64,000 nt of DNA from assembly GCA_016717855.1 (NCBI GenBank), contig JADKEV010000074.1:20239-84238 (forward strand), read 5' to 3'. The position numbers and the translations under genes were made by a program. The notes under the pieces were generated by a model, which worked only from the letters and a program-made list of their open reading frames with translations, ran no database searches and had not been told where the DNA came from. Source of the DNA: Betaproteobacteria bacterium (GTDB lineage Bacteria > Pseudomonadota > Gammaproteobacteria > Burkholderiales > Casimicrobiaceae). Shown piece after piece: positions 61,130-64,000 of this stretch. Every line of letters begins with the position of its first letter. Position 1 is the first letter of the stretch.

Positions 61130-61366
61130 ATGTATCGCAATCCTGTTGTGTCTGAGCAGCTCGTGGTCAGCCTGGTGGGGTTCAACCTGGGCGTCGAATT
61201 CGGCCAGCTTGCCGTCGTTGGCGCGCTGCTGCCGCTCGCCTACTTCGCGCGCGCCACGGCGGCCTATCCGCGCCGGGTGGTAGGGCTCGGATCGTTCGCT
61301 ATCGCCACGGTCGCCGGTGGGTGGCTCGTGGACCGGGCATTCGATCTGAACTGGATGCCCTTCTGA
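61130..61366 (+). pseudogene. remnant of a HupE/UreJ-family membrane protein
   Basis: A 78-codon frame whose sequence, from L-V-G-F-N-L-G-V-E-F-G-Q-L-A-V-V to the end, looks like the last two or three membrane helices of HupE/UreJ proteins (nickel/cobalt permease-like). The rest of such a protein (5' part) is absent; upstream sequence in this frame is unrelated. The region before it, 60987-61129, shows nothing recognisable. Likely a decayed fragment, though it could still be translated. Confidence 0.6.
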
Positions 61367-61430
61367 CGCTGGGCCTTACGGACCAATGGCGCTTGCCCTG
61401 GCCGCACAGGGGCGCGAGCCGCGGGCCGAC

Positions 61431-61452
61431 ACGTTGACGTTAACGTCAACGT
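61431..61452 (+). promoter_or_regulatory. 22-bp perfect palindrome, probable LiuR operator of icmF
   Basis: ACGTTGACGTTAACGTCAACGT is its own reverse complement over 22 bp. TTGACG within it (61434-61439) could be the -35 element, with a TAAGCT-like -10 17 bp further (61457-61462). It lies 79 bp before the icmF start and resembles the palindrome before liuA. Confidence 0.7.
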
Positions 61453-61530
61453 AAATTAAGCTACCGTTTCCCCCGGACGTGATTCCACGCCTCTTGCGGC
61501 GTAAACTTGTCCGAAATCCCGGAGCCGGTC

Positions 61531-64000
61531 ATGACCAATCTCAGCGACTCGAAACCGCTCGTCTACAAACCTGCCAACAAGGTCCGCTTCGTCACGGCGG
61601 CGAGCCTGTTCGACGGCCACGACGCGTCGATCAACATCATGCGGCGGATCCTGCAGTCCAGCGGCTGCGAAGTGATCCATCTCGGCCACAACCGCTCGGT
61701 CAGGGAAATCGTCGACTGCGCGCTGCAGGAAGACGCGCACGGCATCGCGATTTCTTCGTATCAGGGCGGCCATGTCGAGTACTTCCAAGTACATGATCGA
61801 CCTGCTGCGCGAGAACGGCGGTGCGCACATCAAGGTGTTCGGCGGCGGCGGCGGCGTGATCGTGCCGTCGGAAATCAAGGAACTGCACGACTATGGCGTG
61901 ACGCGCATCTTTTCCCCCGAGGATGGGGCGAAGCTGGGATTGCAGGGAATGATCAACGAGATCGTCACCGCTTGCGACGTCGATCTCGCCCGCCAGGACG
62001 TGCCGGCGCTGGAGCGGATCGCAACCGGCGACATGCCGCAGCGGCTGGTGGCGCTGGCCCGGTTGATCACCGCGCTCGAAGCCGGGACGCTGCCCGCCGC
62101 GGCGCGCGACGATCTGCACGCGCGGGCCGCGAAGGCAGGGGCGCCAGCCGTGGGCATCACCGGCACCGGCGGCGCCGGCAAGTCTTCACTCACCGACGAA
62201 TTGATACGCCGCTTCCGGCTCGACCAGGACGACAAGCTCAGGATCGCGATCATCTCGATCGATCCGTCGCGGCGCAAGAGCGGCGGCGCGCTGCTGGGCG
62301 ACCGGATCCGGATGAACTCAATTCATCACCCGAACATCTACATGCGCTCGCTGGCCACGCGCGACACCGGCTCGGAAATCTCAAAGGCGCTGCCGGACGT
62401 GATCGCCGCCTGCCGCGTGGCGGGGTTCGACCTCATTGTCGTGGAGACCTCGGGCATCGGCCAGGGCGACGCGGCGATCGTCCCGCTGGTCGACCTCTCG
62501 CTCTATGTGATGACGCCAGAGTTCGGCGCCGCGTCGCAACTGGAAAAGATCGACATGCTCGATTTCGCCGACTTTGTCGCCATCAATAAATTCGACCGCA
62601 AGGGTGCCAAGGATGCGCTGCGCGATGTCCGGAAGCAGTACCAGCGCAACCGCGAACAGTGGAAGGCGCACCCCGAAGACATGCCGGTGTTCGGCACCAT
62701 CGCCGCCCGCTTCAACGACGACGGCGTCACCGCGCTCTATCAGGCGGTCAAGGCGGCGCTGGCCGGCCGCGGACTCGAACTCGCGGCGGGCACGCTGGCG
62801 CCCGTCAAGACCAAGGCGTCGAGCGCCAAGCACGTGATCGTGCCCGCCGCCCGCTCCCGTTATCTGGCCGAGATCGCGGAGGACATGCGCGCCTACCACG
62901 CCTGGGCGCAGAAGCAAAGCCGGCTGGCCCGCGAGCGCCAGCAGCTGCGCGAAGCCAGGCGGATGCTCGCGGCGCAGCCCGCCGAGGTCGCGCAAGCCGA
63001 TCCTGCGGCCGCAAGCAAAGAGCAGTTCCTGCAGGCACGGTTCGAGGCCAGGATGGCCGAGTGCGACGCGGCGCTTGATGTGCGGTGCCGGAAGCTGCTG
63101 GCCATGTGGCCGCAGACCGTGGAAGCCTATGCGGGCGACGAGTACGTGGTGAAGATCCGCGACCGTGAATTGCGCACGCAACTCACTTCGACGACGCTGT
63201 CCGGTACGCGGATTCCCAAGGTCGTGCTCCCCAGGTTCGAGGACGAAGGCGAAATCCTGAAGTGGCAGCTGCGGGAGAACGTGCCCGGGAGCTTTCCGTA
63301 CACCGCCGGCGTGTTCGCGTTCAAGCGCGAGAACGAGGATCCGACCCGGATGTTCGCGGGCGAGGGCGATGCGTTTCGCACCAATCGCCGCTTCAAGCGC
63401 GTGTCGGAGGGCATGCCGGCCAAGCGGCTGTCGACGGCGTTCGACTCGGTCACCCTCTACGGCAACGATCCCGATCCGCGGCCCGACATCTATGGCAAGG
63501 TGGGCAATTCCGGCGTGTCGATCGCGACCCTCGAGGACATGAAGGTGCTCTACTCGGGGTTCGACCTGGTCGATCCCGCGACCTCGGTGTCGATGACCAT
63601 CAACGGGCCTGCGCCCACCATTCTCGCGTTCTTCATGAACACCGCGATCGACCAGCAGATCGACAAATTCAGGACGGACAACGGCCGCGACCCGACCGAC
63701 GACGAGATGCACAAGATCCGCGCCTGGACGCTGGAGAACGTGCGCGGCACCGTGCAGGCGGACATTCTGAAGGAGGACCAGGGGCAGAACACCTGCATTT
63801 TCTCCACCGAGTTTTCGCTCAAGGTGATGGGCGACATCCAGGAGTACTTCGTCCATAACAAGGTGCGCAACTTCTACTCGGTGTCGATCAGCGGCTATCA
63901 CATCGCCGAAGCGGGCGCAAATCCGATTTCGCAACTCGCTTTCACGCTGGCCAACGGTTTCACATTCGTCGAGGCGTATCTCGCGCGCGGCATGCACATC
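61531..64000 (+). CDS. icmF: fused isobutyryl-CoA mutase IcmF, frameshifted and cut by window
   Basis: Fused, cobalamin-dependent isobutyryl-CoA mutase, linking isobutyryl-CoA and butyryl-CoA. The B12-binding domain comes first (S-L-F-D-G-H-D-A-S-I-N), then a MeaB-like G-protein chaperone domain (P-loop G-G-A-G-K-S-S, switch V-V-E-T-S-G-I-G-Q-G-D, N-K-F-D), then the mutase catalytic domain. After H-V-E-Y-F the frame breaks: an extra C in the CC pair at 61785-61786 is needed to restore F-K-Y-M-I-D. From 61787 the correct frame continues to the window end, giving about 823 of an expected ~1,090 residues. ATG 61531 has GGAG 6 bp upstream. Confidence 0.88.

Noticed and set aside
62381..63997. Open frame of 538 codons on the minus strand over icmF
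   Set aside because: Antisense to well-conserved IcmF sequence; no own motifs.

Overview
The window looks like about 64 kb of chromosome from a GC-rich betaproteobacterium, probably Burkholderiales or a relative. The evidence is gene order and content: coaD next to a YfhL-type ferredoxin; the block lolB-ispE-tRNA-Gln-prs-rplY-pth-ychF; a dapF-like gene followed by DUF484 and xerC; a class I PHA synthase and a phasin; and a Liu-type leucine pathway. No phage, transposase, CRISPR array or rRNA was seen.

Region 1 (1-14.3 kb) is housekeeping: CoA synthesis, a ferredoxin, a hotdog thioesterase, a dynamin-like GTPase, MutM, a large exported TPR protein, outer-membrane lipoprotein insertion (LolB), isoprenoids (IspE), tRNA-Gln, PRPP synthase, L25, Pth, YchF, a DapF-like protein lacking both expected catalytic cysteines, DUF484 and XerC.

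Region 2 (14.3-27.5 kb) is a long leftward run centred on leucine/isovalerate and acyl-CoA degradation: LiuR, hotdog thioesterase, LiuA, a LysE-type exporter, thiolase, two more acyl-CoA dehydrogenases, LiuB and LiuD (frameshifted in this sequence). Two GST-kappa-like isomerases, a rhodanese and an unexpected family 2 glycosyltransferase lie among them. A perfect ACGT-centred palindrome sits before the thioesterase-liuA genes. A 22-bp palindrome of the same type sits 80 bp before icmF at the far end of the window, suggesting one regulon.

Region 3 (27.5-41.6 kb) holds a metallo-beta-lactamase-fold hydrolase with PHA synthase, a ChaC-type enzyme, two small secreted proteins, a 7TM-type sensor kinase with a NarL-type regulator, a secreted protein with an Ig-like front and a possible glycosidase-like body, a frameshifted FecR/DUF6600 protein with a proline-rich tail, and a GDSL autotransporter esterase.

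Region 4 (41.6-49.7 kb) is visibly richer in A+T from about 42.4 to 47.3 kb. It carries a periplasmic-binding-like protein, two tandem TPR-LuxR regulators (the downstream one missing its start and lying in frame behind the stop of the upstream one), a long non-coding gap, a small exported protein, a related TPR protein without a DNA-binding domain, a methyltransferase, another TPR protein and a TetR regulator. This is the strongest candidate for an undescribed regulatory system.

Region 5 (49.7-61.4 kb) concerns neutral lipids and storage: patatin, phasin, a two-domain fatty acyl-CoA reductase, an AEC transporter, then a tight operon of aldehyde dehydrogenase, Tat-exported small subunit, GMC alcohol oxidoreductase and lipase. 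That set could make and take apart fatty alcohols or wax esters. A FFLEELY-type protein, a Lys/Ala-rich fusion protein and a HupE/UreJ remnant follow. The window ends inside icmF, also frameshifted. The three apparent frameshifts are each one base in a short G or C run, so sequencing error is as likely as real decay.
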